Positions 8,119 through 16,424 of a stretch of DNA of 64,000 nt are shown here, piece after piece; the stretch's first letter is position 1; each line of letters starts with the position of its first letter. Position numbers and translations under genes: made by a program. The notes under the pieces were generated by a model that saw only the letters and a list, made by a program, of their open reading frames with translations, was not told the DNA's origin and ran no database searches. The DNA comes from Nocardia crassostreae. GTDB lineage: Bacteria; Actinomycetota; Actinomycetes; Mycobacteriales; Mycobacteriaceae. The stretch spans positions 62,001-126,000 of the forward strand of contig NZ_BDCH01000001.1 of assembly GCF_001613405.1 (NCBI RefSeq), written 5' to 3'.

Positions 8119-8883
8119 TCAAAACAGCAGGTCGATACCGATGCAGAGGGCGCATACCGCGCCCACGATCGATAGCGCAATGACATCACCGCGTCCCGGA
8201 TCACTCGGCCGCGCCGTCAATTCGCCGGTGCCGCCGCGGGTGGTGATGGCCTCGCCGAGTTCGCCCGCGCGGCGGCTGGATACGGCCATGCTCGCGGTCA
8301 GGATGTCGACCAGCGGATTCTCCGCCGACCGATGCAGCAGCGAATCCTTGGGCCGGAGTTTGCGGGCCGCCCGCAGGATTCGCAGCTCCTCCAGCAGCAA
8401 CGGCAGCCCGCGCAGCGTCAGCGCGACCACCACCGCCCACTCGTCCACCGGCACCCGGTGCCGCACGCCCTTGCGCGTCCAGCCGATACGCCGCAGCGGT
8501 GCACCGAGTTTCGCCAGCGCGGGCGCGATCTCACCCATGGGCGTCGTCCACGCGATGAGGAACGACGCACCCAGCAGGATGAATCCGAAGACCATGACAT
8601 TCGCGTAGCGCAGCACCGCGGCCCCGCCCACCGGCAGATTGATGAGCGCGCCGATGGCGATGCCCAGCCAGAACCACCACGGGAAGCGCGGCAGCGTGCC
8701 CAGCGGCAGTCGCGCCGAAATCCACACCGCCACCAGGAATGCGATGCCGATTCCGAGCACCGGCCAGGACGGCATGAACATGAGCAGCACGCTAATGGCG
8801 AAGGCCGCGATCATCTTGGTACCGGCCCAGAGTCGATGCACCGGGCTGTCGACGGGGACCTCGCGGAGAATGACGCTGCTCAT
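8119..8883 (-). CDS. ecfT: ECF transporter transmembrane component (EcfT/CbiQ family)
   Basis: 254 residues with about five or six membrane segments (MIAAFAISVLLMFMPSWPVLGIGIAFLVAVW and others). The conserved cytoplasmic segment near residues 170-195 includes LRILRAARKLRPKDSL, matching the Ala-Arg-x coupling helices that dock to the ATPases. It forms the scaffold of an energy-coupling-factor uptake system with the neighbouring protein that carries both ATPase domains. Its ATG overlaps the stop of that gene (ATGA), so the two are translationally coupled. The substrate, presumably a vitamin or metal, is not indicated. Confidence 0.88.
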   Translation of the reverse strand: MSSVILREVPVDSPVHRLWAGTKMIAAFAISVLLMFMPSWPVLGIGIAFLVAVWISARLPLGTLPRFPWWFWLGIAIGALINLPVGGAAVLRYANVMVFGFILLGASFLIAWTTPMGEIAPALAKLGAPLRRIGWTRKGVRHRVPVDEWAVVVALTLRGLPLLLEELRILRAARKLRPKDSLLHRSAENPLVDILTASMAVSSRRAGELGEAITTRGGTGELTARPSDPGRGDVIALSIVGAVCALCIGIDLLF

Positions 8884-10973
8884 CGGAAGCCTCCGGTGAA
8901 GTCGGGAACCCGCGGGGCGGCGGGGTGCGCCGGTGCGGCGGAGTCGATGATGCGACCCTCGCGCAGGTGCACGGTGCGATCGCAGACCGCGGCCATATCC
9001 GCGACATCGTGCGAGATGACGATCAGGGTGAGGCCCGAATCCCGGAGCCGGGCAAGCAGTTCCACCACGCCCGCCCGCCCCTCCGGATCGAGTCCGGCCA
9101 GCGGCTCGTCGAGCACCACCACCTGCGGGCGGCTGGCGACGATGGCGGCCAGCACCACGCGTTTGGCCTGCCCGCCGCTGAGCTCCTCGATGGACCGGGT
9201 GGCCAGGGCGCGGTCGAGGCCGACGGCATCCAGGGCGCGAGCGACGGCGGCGGTGCCGTGCCCGCCCCAGTCCTCGATCTCCTCGCCGACGGTCTGCCGG
9301 TGCAATTGCAGCCGGGAGTGCTGAAATGCCAGCTGTACCGCGCCGATTCGCTTGTGCACCGGTTTCGCGCCGCTGTGCTCGCGCAGTACGCAGCCGCCGC
9401 CGGTGGGCACGGTCAGCCCGGCCATGATCCAGGCCAGCGTGGACTTGCCGGAGCCGTTGCCGCCCACGACGAGCAGCGCCTCGCCGCGCCGGACGCTGAG
9501 ATCGACGCCGTGCAGCGCGGGGGCCTCCCACGGCGTGCCCCGGTTGTAGATGTGCCGCATATCGGTCAGTTCCAGCACGGGTTCGCCCATGGGCCTGCGC
9601 CGTTGGTCGCGGACGGGCCGCGGCCAGGCGGGCAGGTGCTCGACCGCGCGCCCGCGCATCAGATGTACGACGCGATCGGCGGCCGCGGCGTCGGCCTCGT
9701 GGTGGGTCACCAGCACCACCGCCATATCGTGCCGTTTCGGCAGCGCGGCCAGCAGTCCGACCAGATCGCGGCGGCCCTCCGGATCGATCATGGACGTGGC
9801 CTCGTCGGCCAGCAGCAGGGTGGGCTGCCGGGCCAGCGCGGCGGCCACGGCGAGCCGCTGCTGCTGCCCGCCTGACAGCGTCGCCGTCTCCCGATCGCCC
9901 ATGCCCGCCAACCCGACCTCGGCCAGCAGTCCGTCGATATCCACCTCGGCGGCCAGCTCGGTCGGCAGACCCCAGACCACGTCGTCGGCCACCAGCACGC
10001 CGAGCGTCTGACTTTCGGGGCGCTGCAACACCATGGCGGTGCCGCCGCGCAGCCCGAGCCCCGCCGATCCGGGCCGGGTCACGCTGCCGCCGGTCGGCGG
10101 GCGGCCCGCGAGAATCCTGGTGAGCGTGGACTTTCCGGATCCGTTGTGCCCGACCACCGCCACGAATTCCCCGACCCGCACGGTCAGGTCGATGCCCTGC
10201 AGGGCGTCGGTGCGCGCGCCCGGATAGCGGAAGGCCACCTCCCGCAAGGTGACCGGCAGCGGGGCGACCGGACGGTCGTCGGCGGGCGCGTCGAGCAGAT
10301 CATCGCGTCCGGGCAGCCAGGCCAGCCGGTCCAGCACCGAGCCGAGGACATACCAGGACACCACGCCGCTCACGATCACCCCGGCGATGACGCCGCCCCC
10401 GACCCAAACCCACCACCAGCGCAGGATCGAATCGGTGGCCTCGGCGACCCAGCGCCCGAGCGGTTCCAGCCAGGCTTGGCGCGCCGCCAGATTTTCCAGG
10501 CTGCGCGCCGAATTGCGGATAGTGTCGAAAAGCAGTTGGCGTGACCGGGAGAACAGCAGCAGCAGTCCGACGGAGAAACATGCCCCCAGCAGTCCGGCGA
10601 GCGCGGACAGCCCGAGCACCGCGAGGAGCCCGCCGTGCCGCCGCTTGACAATGCCGATGATCCCGCCGACCAGATTCACCGCGGGCACCAGGCCCGCCGC
10701 CACGAAGGTCACCAGCGTGGCCGCGATCGTGGTCGTACCGACCGCCCGCAGCCGGTGCCGATGCGCGAGCAGTCCCATGGGCACCGCCGCCACCAATTGC
10801 AGTGCGGCCGCGAACGGCACCAGCGCCCCCACGGTCACCAGCCCGACCGTCGCCCCGCCCAGTACGGCCCCCGTGGCGAGTTCGATGGGCCGCAGCGGAC
10901 CCCGGGTCATGGGTGGCGCCCCGGAGGGCTGGGACGTATCAGTCACGTCAACCAGTTTGCCGTGTCCGCTCAT
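8880..10973 (-). CDS. ECF transporter fusion: membrane S-like domain plus two ABC ATPase domains
   Basis: 697 residues in three blocks. Residues ~31-218 contain about five or six hydrophobic segments and resemble a substrate-capture (S) component. Residues ~240-450 form the first ATPase: Walker A GHNGSGKST (275-283), signature LSGGQQQR, Walker B LLLADEA, H-loop VTHHE. Residues ~465-690 form the second: Walker A GGNGSGKST (504-512), LSGGQAKR, VVLDEP, ISHD. Together with EcfT this would be a complete ECF importer from two genes. The membrane part carries no motif I can tie to a vitamin; no riboswitch is visible in the 73 bases upstream. Confidence 0.88.
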   Translation of the reverse strand: MSGHGKLVDVTDTSQPSGAPPMTRGPLRPIELATGAVLGGATVGLVTVGALVPFAAALQLVAAVPMGLLAHRHRLRAVGTTTIAATLVTFVAAGLVPAVNLVGGIIGIVKRRHGGLLAVLGLSALAGLLGACFSVGLLLLFSRSRQLLFDTIRNSARSLENLAARQAWLEPLGRWVAEATDSILRWWWVWVGGGVIAGVIVSGVVSWYVLGSVLDRLAWLPGRDDLLDAPADDRPVAPLPVTLREVAFRYPGARTDALQGIDLTVRVGEFVAVVGHNGSGKSTLTRILAGRPPTGGSVTRPGSAGLGLRGGTAMVLQRPESQTLGVLVADDVVWGLPTELAAEVDIDGLLAEVGLAGMGDRETATLSGGQQQRLAVAAALARQPTLLLADEATSMIDPEGRRDLVGLLAALPKRHDMAVVLVTHHEADAAAADRVVHLMRGRAVEHLPAWPRPVRDQRRRPMGEPVLELTDMRHIYNRGTPWEAPALHGVDLSVRRGEALLVVGGNGSGKSTLAWIMAGLTVPTGGGCVLREHSGAKPVHKRIGAVQLAFQHSRLQLHRQTVGEEIEDWGGHGTAAVARALDAVGLDRALATRSIEELSGGQAKRVVLAAIVASRPQVVVLDEPLAGLDPEGRAGVVELLARLRDSGLTLIVISHDVADMAAVCDRTVHLREGRIIDSAAPAHPAAPRVPDFTGGFR

Positions 10974-11046
10974 CTACCCTGGTCGCTCGCCGCCAACCGG
11001 GTCGGGTCCTTGCATTCATGCGCAACTATGCATATGCTGGTGGCTT

Positions 11047-11961
11047 GTGGGACATGATCATTCGCACGGCGTAGCCCCGGAGAGCGCCTTGGGGAAATAT
11101 CTGGGCCGGTTGGTACTGGCATTGGGCATTGCCCTCGTCTTCATGGCGGTGGAGTTCGTCGTGGCGTTCACGACCTCCTCGCTGGCACTGCTCTCCGATG
11201 CGACGCACATGCTGACCGACATCGTCGGCATCTCGATGGCGCTGTCGGCGATCCTGCTGGCCAAGCGGACGCGCGCCACCTATACCCGCACCTTCGGCTA
11301 CTACCGCGCCGAAGTGCTCGCGGCGCTGGCCAATGCGATCCTGCTGTTCGCGGTCGCGGTGTACGTCCTCTACGAGGCCATCGCGCGTCTCGGTGAGCCG
11401 CCGGAGGTTCCGGGCTGGCCGGTCCTGATCGTGGGCGTCCTCGGCCTGGTCGCCAATATCGCCTCCTTCCTGCTGCTGCGCCAGGGCGCGCAGGAGAGCA
11501 TCAATGTGCGCGGCGCGTATCTGGAGGTCTTCGCCGATCTCATCGGCTCGGTGGGCGTATTGATCTCCGCCGCAATCACTCTCACCACGGGCTGGCGGTA
11601 CGCCGATATGATCATCGGCGTCGCCATCGGCTTCTGGGTGCTGCCGCGCGCCTATGTCCTGGCCAAACGGTCGCTGCGAATCCTGTTCCAGCACAGCCCC
11701 GAAGACCTCGATGTGGAGCAGATCGCCGCGGCCCTGCAGGCCGTGCCCGGTGTCGCCGACGTACACGATCTGCACGTGTGGACCCTCACCTCCGGTATGG
11801 AGGTGGCCTCCGCGCACCTCGCGGTCACCGCGGGCCACAGCGGCGACCACGTGCTGCGCGCGGCGCAAAGGATCCTGGCCGACGACTTCCACATCGAGCA
11901 CGCCACGCTTCAGGTGGAGGGCGCGGACTCCGCCGCCCACTGTAAGGAATTGTCCTGGTAA
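11047..11961 (+). CDS. Cation diffusion facilitator (zinc-type efflux transporter)
   Basis: 304 residues, starting at a GTG preceded by GGTGG. A short His-rich leader (GHDHSHGV) precedes six membrane helices. The metal site of the second helix reads SDATHMLTDIVG (HxxxD). In the fifth helix the equivalent is EVFADLIGSVGV, with Glu where many members have His. The C-terminal cytoplasmic dimerisation domain ends HIEHATLQVEG and DSAAHCKELSW. The family exports Zn2+ or similar cations in exchange for protons. The upstream DNA (11017-11040) is AT-rich with short ATGC/GCAT dyads, possibly a metal-regulator site. The end overlaps the opposite-strand gene by 52 bases. Confidence 0.88.
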   Translation: MGHDHSHGVAPESALGKYLGRLVLALGIALVFMAVEFVVAFTTSSLALLSDATHMLTDIVGISMALSAILLAKRTRATYTRTFGYYRAEVLAALANAILLFAVAVYVLYEAIARLGEPPEVPGWPVLIVGVLGLVANIASFLLLRQGAQESINVRGAYLEVFADLIGSVGVLISAAITLTTGWRYADMIIGVAIGFWVLPRAYVLAKRSLRILFQHSPEDLDVEQIAAALQAVPGVADVHDLHVWTLTSGMEVASAHLAVTAGHSGDHVLRAAQRILADDFHIEHATLQVEGADSAAHCKELSW

Positions 11962-12269
11962 CCGGCCAGATAGTGCGAGCCGACGGTAATGACCTCGACC
12001 CGCGCCATCAGGGCATCCGGGATCCGGCCGCCGACGAAATGGTCGGGGCCGGGTGCGATCACGGCCGTCACGTCCAGCCGATTCGCCAGCGCCCGCAGCC
12101 AGGCCAGGGGCGGTTTGCCGGTGCGCGGGTCGTAGACGACCATCCCGCAGAAGTCGTAACCGGACCGCTCGGCGATTCGCCGTATGCGTTCCTCGTCCCA
12201 CAGTTGGCCGATGCCGGAGACATCCGTGCGCAGATAGCCGAGCGCGGCTGGTCGGTACCGCATTTTCAT
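11910..12269 (-). CDS. Small protein resembling a resolvase N-terminal domain
   Basis: 119 residues: ALGYLRTDVSGIGQLWDEERIRRIAERSGYDFCGMVVYDPR, then LALRALANRLDVTAVIAPGPDHF-like strands and VEVITVGSHYLAGY. The strand-helix pattern resembles the catalytic domain of serine recombinases (GYLR..., residues that alternate sheet and helix), but the nucleophilic Ser (YxRxS) is missing and there is no DNA-binding domain. Similar short recombinase-like proteins occur in actinobacteria beside XRE regulators. It is divergent from the regulator gene, 136 bases away, and its 3' end overlaps the CDF gene by 52 bases. Function unknown. Confidence 0.6.
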   Translation of the reverse strand: MKMRYRPAALGYLRTDVSGIGQLWDEERIRRIAERSGYDFCGMVVYDPRTGKPPLAWLRALANRLDVTAVIAPGPDHFVGGRIPDALMARVEVITVGSHYLAGYQDNSLQWAAESAPST

Positions 12270-12405
12270 GGCACGATCTTGGCCCGGACCGGCGTCTCGG
12301 CGCGTCGCCGCCGAGGTACCTTCTATTGCTCCAATGTCTCCTCTATGTCTCGTTTTCGCAGGTAGGATCGCCGCATGTGCACGGCGGCTCGATCGAGGCG
12401 GCGAT

Positions 12406-13215
12406 ATGGCAACGGTGCTGAAAGCGCTACTGCAACAACGACATCTGCAAACCGTTTCGTCGTTCAATCGTGAGTACGACCGGCTCGCCCGGCTGATCGA
12501 GCCCGAGCTGGTCGGCTGCGGCCCGAAGAAGGCGCAGTTCTACCGCTGGCTGTCCGGCGATCTCACCGGCCTCCCCTATCCGCACCACTGTCGCATCCTG
12601 CAGGCCATGTTCCCCGATCGGTCCATCGGCGACCTGTTCGAGCAGTTCACCGGGCAGGAGCGCAGCTCCGGCACGCATACGGCCGAAGTGGTCACGGTCT
12701 ACCCGCACCGGAGCTCGGTCCCCGCGGACCTGTGGAACCGGCTGCTGAGCTCCTGCGCCGCCAGGATCGACATCCTGTTGCTCGCGGGGCTGTTCCTCGC
12801 CGAGGATCCGGTGTTCGTCCGGCTGCTCAAGAGTAAAGCGCGGCAGGGCGTTTCGGTCCGGATATTGTTCGGCGACCCGCTGGCCGACGAGGCCGCGCGG
12901 CGCAGCGCGGAGGAGCGGCTGGCGGCCGGAGCGGTGCAGGCCCGGATCCGCAATGCGCTGGCGCTGGTGGAATCGCTGCAGGAGATCGACGGCGTCGAGC
13001 TGCGCTTCCACAGCACCACCCTGTACAACTCGGTCTTCCGCTTCGACGACGAAATGATTGTGAACATGCACGTCTTCGGCATGCCGGGCGCCTACGCCCC
13101 GGCGCTACATCTGCGCCGATTGCCGGCGGGTGAGATGTTCGAGACCTATATGACAAGTTTCGAGCACGTGTGGTCGGCCTCGGAGGCCGCGAGCTTTTCG
13201 AGGATCCGGGCATGA
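12406..13215 (+). CDS. XRE-like regulator with PLD-like (DUF5919-type) C-terminal domain
   Basis: 269 residues. Residues 1-75 (KALLQQRHLQTVSSFNREYD..YRWLSGDLTGLPYPHHCRILQAMFP) form a helix-turn-helix domain seen in actinobacterial XRE-like regulators. The rest (SSCAARIDILLLAGLFLAEDP..VRILFGDPLAD..HSTTLYNSVFRFDDEMIVNMHVFG) matches the phospholipase-D-fold sensor domain I know as DUF5919. The PLD catalytic HxKxxxxD motif is not intact, so a ligand-sensing role is likelier than catalysis. The ATG at 12406 has GAGG upstream. The stop overlaps the NUDIX start (ATGA), so the two are coupled. Confidence 0.78.
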   Translation: MATVLKALLQQRHLQTVSSFNREYDRLARLIEPELVGCGPKKAQFYRWLSGDLTGLPYPHHCRILQAMFPDRSIGDLFEQFTGQERSSGTHTAEVVTVYPHRSSVPADLWNRLLSSCAARIDILLLAGLFLAEDPVFVRLLKSKARQGVSVRILFGDPLADEAARRSAEERLAAGAVQARIRNALALVESLQEIDGVELRFHSTTLYNSVFRFDDEMIVNMHVFGMPGAYAPALHLRRLPAGEMFETYMTSFEHVWSASEAASFSRIRA

Positions 13216-13682
13216 GTCGAATCGATTTCTTCAACGATCCGGAAGCGCCCAGAGCCAACAGCATCCGGGTCGCGGTCAGTGCCGTGGTGCGCGACGACGC
13301 GGGGCGGCTGCTCCTGATCCACCGCACCGACAACAGCAGGCATTCGATACCCGGCGGCGGGCTGGAGATCGGCGAGACGCCGGTGCAGGCGGTGGTGCGG
13401 GAGGTCAAGGAGGAGACCGGCATCGATGTCGTGGTGACGGGGCTGGTGGGCGTGTTCTCCAATCCGGACCATGTGATCGCCTACGACGACGGCGAAGTGC
13501 GCCAAGAGTTCTCGGTCTGCTTCCGGGCCGACCCGATCGGCGGCGCGCTGCGGCCGAGCGCGGAATCGAAAGCCGTGGAATGGGTTGCGCCCGACGAGCT
13601 GGCCGCCCGCGATATCCACCCGTCGATCCGGCTGCGCATCGATCGCGGCCTCGAATACCGCGCCGAGCCCTACTACGCCTGA
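13212..13682 (+). CDS. NUDIX hydrolase
   Basis: 156 residues. The full NUDIX box is present: GGGLEIGETPVQAVVREVKEETGI (G-x5-E-x7-REUxEExGU), with a preceding strand LLLIHRTDNSRHSIPGGG. Such enzymes hydrolyse a nucleoside diphosphate linked to another group with Mg2+. It is coupled by ATGA overlap to the DUF5919-type regulator, so its substrate or product may be the regulator's ligand; that is inference. The 3' end overlaps the convergent HD-domain gene by 10 bases. Confidence 0.88.
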   Translation: MSRIDFFNDPEAPRANSIRVAVSAVVRDDAGRLLLIHRTDNSRHSIPGGGLEIGETPVQAVVREVKEETGIDVVVTGLVGVFSNPDHVIAYDDGEVRQEFSVCFRADPIGGALRPSAESKAVEWVAPDELAARDIHPSIRLRIDRGLEYRAEPYYA

Positions 13683-14215
13683 TTCGGTTCGGCCAGTAGC
13701 CGTTCGGTGCGCGTCACCGCGGCGAGCAGCTCCGGCGACGCCTCGGTCACCGATCGGGCGACGACGTGATCGGCCCCGTACCGATGCCGGACCTCCGCAA
13801 TCCGGCTGCGCCCGTCGGTAATCCGGCCCGCCGGTGTGGTCGTCATATCCGCCCACCACAGCGCATCGCGCAGCGCCGTCCGCTCATCCAGCCATTCGAT
13901 GGTCAGTCCCCGATTGCGCGCCTCGACGCAGGCGCAGGAATGGTGCGCCACCAGCGCGCACAGCCGCTCGGAAACCCCCTGTGCGGCTAGATGAATCGTG
14001 CCGTCGATCGGATGGAAACCCGTGCGCACCAGATCGGGCGAATATCCGATGTCGTGCAACCAGGCCGCCGCGACCAGCAGATCCGGATCGTCCACGACGC
14101 CCGCGGCCAGCGCCGCCTGCCGCGCCACCCCCTGGGTGTGTGCCCATCGACGCGGCAGCCCGCGTAATCGAGCGTGCGCGGTCCGCGCCGCCCAACTACG
14201 CAATTCGGAGGTCAC
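13673..14215 (-). CDS. HD-domain phosphohydrolase
   Basis: 180 residues from GTG at 14215. HD-domain metal-ligand motifs: RRWAHTQGVARQA (first His), AAWLHDIGYSP (HD pair), then LVAHHSCACVEA and WWADMTT (later His/Asp). Family members cleave phosphomonoesters or nucleotides; the substrate is unknown. No Shine-Dalgarno sequence is obvious, so the start is the least certain part; a TTG three codons earlier is also possible. It converges on the NUDIX gene. Confidence 0.75.
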   Translation of the reverse strand: MTSELRSWAARTAHARLRGLPRRWAHTQGVARQAALAAGVVDDPDLLVAAAWLHDIGYSPDLVRTGFHPIDGTIHLAAQGVSERLCALVAHHSCACVEARNRGLTIEWLDERTALRDALWWADMTTTPAGRITDGRSRIAEVRHRYGADHVVARSVTEASPELLAAVTRTERLLAEPNQA

Positions 14216-14262
14216 AGCGACCAAGGGTAATGCCGGATTCGCGAAGATTGATCGGGTCTCGA

Positions 14263-14892
14263 TCAGTCGCCCGAGCGCGCGGAGTCCACGAAGGCGGCGA
14301 ACATGCTTGTGATCCTGCAGGTCAATTCCTCCGGCGTGGTGCCCATCAGGCCCGCGCGCTTGCCGAGCCGGCCGTCGACGGTGAGGGCGGCGAGGCCGTG
14401 GGCCATGCTCCACCAGGCGACGGCGAGGGTGCCCGCTTTGTCGGCGGGCAGGACGCCCGCGCGGACGGCTTCGTCGACGGTGTCGGCGAGGACGGCGAAG
14501 GCGGCTTCACCGGCCACCATGGCGTCGGGGTGTTTTTCCGGCTGGGAGAGTTCGGGGCGGAACATGAGGCGGAAGTACGTGGGCTGTTCGACGGCGAATC
14601 GGACGTAGCCGACGGCCAGTTCGGTCAGGACGTCACGGGGGGTGGCGGCGCGGGCCTTGGCGGCGACCATCTGATCACGGAGGAGTTCGAAGCCGTGGGT
14701 GGACAGGGCGGCCAGGAGCGCCGAGCGGTCGGCGAAGTGGTGGTACGGGGCGCCGGGGCTGACGCCCGCTTCGCGTGCCACGCGGCGCAGGCTCACCGCT
14801 GCCAGACCCTCGGAGTCGATGAGCTGCAAGGAGGCTCGCATGAGCTCCTCGCGGAGGTCTCCGTGGTGGTAGCGGTCCTTGGTCGGTGGCAT
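14263..14892 (-). CDS. TetR/AcrR-family transcriptional regulator
   Basis: 209 residues. N-terminal helix-turn-helix: KDRYHHGDLREELMRASLQLIDSEGLAAVSLRRVAREAGVSPGAPYHHFADRSALLAAL. The C-terminal part matches the TetR_C_33/WHG-like ligand domain (YVRFAVEQPTYFRLMFRPEL). It is divergent from the dehydrogenase gene with 86 bases between, in which two tandem dyads occur; it most likely represses that gene and itself. Confidence 0.88.
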   Translation of the reverse strand: MPPTKDRYHHGDLREELMRASLQLIDSEGLAAVSLRRVAREAGVSPGAPYHHFADRSALLAALSTHGFELLRDQMVAAKARAATPRDVLTELAVGYVRFAVEQPTYFRLMFRPELSQPEKHPDAMVAGEAAFAVLADTVDEAVRAGVLPADKAGTLAVAWWSMAHGLAALTVDGRLGKRAGLMGTTPEELTCRITSMFAAFVDSARSGD

Positions 14893-14909
14893 GGGATGAC
14901 TGTAGAGGC

Positions 14910-14939
14910 TTGACAGCTGCGGCTCCTTGGATCTAAACA
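14910..14939 (+). promoter_or_regulatory. Putative promoter of the SDR dehydrogenase
   Basis: TTGACA (14910-14915) is followed by an 18-base spacer and TAAACA (14934-14939). The -10 region lies inside the first dyad at 14932-14948, so a bound repressor would block polymerase. Confidence 0.4.
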
Positions 14940-14966
14940 GTAATTAGATTCTAAGCACTGCTCAGA
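14932..14966. promoter_or_regulatory. Two tandem dyads, candidate TetR operators
   Basis: TCTAAACAGTAATTAGA (14932-14948) and TCTAAGCACTGCTCAGA (14950-14966) share the form TCTAA-N7-T(T/C)AGA and begin 18 bases apart. They occupy the short region between the divergent TetR and dehydrogenase genes. Confidence 0.6.
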
Positions 14967-14978
14967 TTGGAGACGCAC

Positions 14979-16013
14979 ATGTCGGATCTGGTTCTCGTCA
15001 CCGGGGCTTCCGGCTATATGGCCTGGCACATCATCAGCGAGCTGGTCGGACACGGCTACCGGGTGCGCGGAACGGTTCGGTCGCTCGCGCGCAGCGGCAC
15101 TCTGCCGCATCTGCCCGAGGTCGAACTCGTCGAGGCCGACCTCACCTCCGATGCCGGATGGGCCGCCGCGGTGGCGGACTGCCGGTACGTGGTGCACACC
15201 GCCTCGCCGTTCCCGCCGTCGGAGCCGAAGCACGAGGATGAACTGGTGCGGCCCGCGGTGGACGGCACGCTGCGGGTCCTGCGCGCGGCAGCCGAAGCCG
15301 GGGTCGAGCGGGTGGTACTGACCTCGTCGATCGCCGCGGTCCGGGTGGGGCACACCGGGGATCGCGTGCTCACCGAGGACGACTGGTCGAAGCCGCAGGC
15401 GTGCAATGCCTACGAGAAGAGCAAGACCCTCGCCGAGCGCGCCGCTTGGGATTTCGCCGACGCGCACCCGGAACTCGAGCTGGCGGTGATCAATCCGGGC
15501 ATGATCCTGGGCCCCATCCAGTACCCCGAGGTCCGCACCTCCGTCGACGGGATCCGCATCCTGCTCGCGGGAGATATGCCCGGCGCGCCGCGCCTCAACT
15601 TCGCCACCGTCGACGTCCGCGATCTGGCCGTGGCCCACCGGCTGGCCATGACCAACCCGGCCGCCGCGGGCAACCGCCATATCTGCGCGGGCCAGGAGAT
15701 CTCACTGCCCGATATGGCCCGCATCCTGGCCACCCGCTACCGCGTGCCCACCCGCGCCCTCCCCGACTGGCTGGTCCGCCTGGCCGCCCGCTTCAACCCC
15801 TCCGCCACCCTGGCCGCCCGCTACCTGGGCCGCCGCGAACTCCTCAGCGCCGCCAAGACCGAACGCGAACTCGGCTGGACCATGCGCCCCATCGAGCAGA
15901 CCCTCTTCGACACCGCCGAAAGCCTCATCCGCCTCGGCGTCGTCACCGACCCGGGCGCACCCCGCGCCCACACACCCCGCAAAGCCCCCCGCCCCCAAAC
16001 CGCCTCGGCCTGA
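14979..16013 (+). CDS. Extended SDR, NAD(P)-dependent epimerase/dihydroflavonol-reductase-like
   Basis: 344 residues. The Rossmann motif is VLVTGASGYMAWHI near residue 5. The active-site YxxxK is AYEKSK around residue 150, preceded by the catalytic Ser in TSSIAAVR. The layout fits dihydroflavonol/cinnamoyl-CoA-type reductases that reduce aldehydes or ketones with NADPH. The ATG at 14979 has GGAG 6 bases upstream. The C-terminal tail is Pro/Arg-rich and probably disordered. The divergent TetR gene and the dyads suggest induction by a small molecule, perhaps the substrate. Confidence 0.85.
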   Translation: MSDLVLVTGASGYMAWHIISELVGHGYRVRGTVRSLARSGTLPHLPEVELVEADLTSDAGWAAAVADCRYVVHTASPFPPSEPKHEDELVRPAVDGTLRVLRAAAEAGVERVVLTSSIAAVRVGHTGDRVLTEDDWSKPQACNAYEKSKTLAERAAWDFADAHPELELAVINPGMILGPIQYPEVRTSVDGIRILLAGDMPGAPRLNFATVDVRDLAVAHRLAMTNPAAAGNRHICAGQEISLPDMARILATRYRVPTRALPDWLVRLAARFNPSATLAARYLGRRELLSAAKTERELGWTMRPIEQTLFDTAESLIRLGVVTDPGAPRAHTPRKAPRPQTASA

Positions 16014-16042
16014 CGACAACCCCCACCTCAGAGGACTCGGCC

Positions 16043-16321
16043 ATGCTGATCGCCACGCTCATTGTCACGACACTCGGATTCATTCGCCGCCTGCGCCGGA
16101 GGAACGGCTCGGTGGGCGGCACACCATCCGCTGAGCCATCGGCCCGGCTCGCTCGCGTGAGCGGATTGCCCGCGGCTGTCGCGCAATTGCTGCGCTCGAT
16201 GCCCGCGCGGGTCCGGCGCGGGCTGGAGCGGATCGACCGGCGGTACCGGGTGCCGGTCGCCGGTACCGCGGTCACGCTGCTCGGCGTGACGCTGGTCGTC
16301 AACGGGCTCGCCACCTGCTGA
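16043..16321 (+). CDS. Small hypothetical membrane protein
   Basis: 92 residues beginning 29 bases after the dehydrogenase stop, with GAGGA upstream of the ATG. A hydrophobic N-terminus (MLIATLIVTTLGFIRRLRRRN) is followed by an Arg-rich middle and a hydrophobic C-terminus (VPVAGTAVTLLGVTLVVNGL). Possibly two membrane spans. I do not recognise it. Spacing suggests co-transcription with the dehydrogenase. Confidence 0.45.
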   Translation: MLIATLIVTTLGFIRRLRRRNGSVGGTPSAEPSARLARVSGLPAAVAQLLRSMPARVRRGLERIDRRYRVPVAGTAVTLLGVTLVVNGLATC

Positions 16322-16424
16322 CGCTCGCTCGGAATCCGGTGCACCGATCCAGGTCCAGAAGATCAGGCCAGCAATCGGTGACTGAATCTGTTTTCGGCAG
16401 GCCAGTTGCCGGGATGATGGCGAA

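Noticed and set aside
11017..11042. Zinc-regulator operator ahead of the CDF gene
   Set aside because: AT-rich with short ATGC/GCAT dyads, but no convincing ArsR- or Zur-type palindrome.
10974..11046. Riboswitch upstream of the ECF operon
   Set aside because: Only 73 bases lie between it and the divergent gene, with no fold resembling a vitamin or metal riboswitch.
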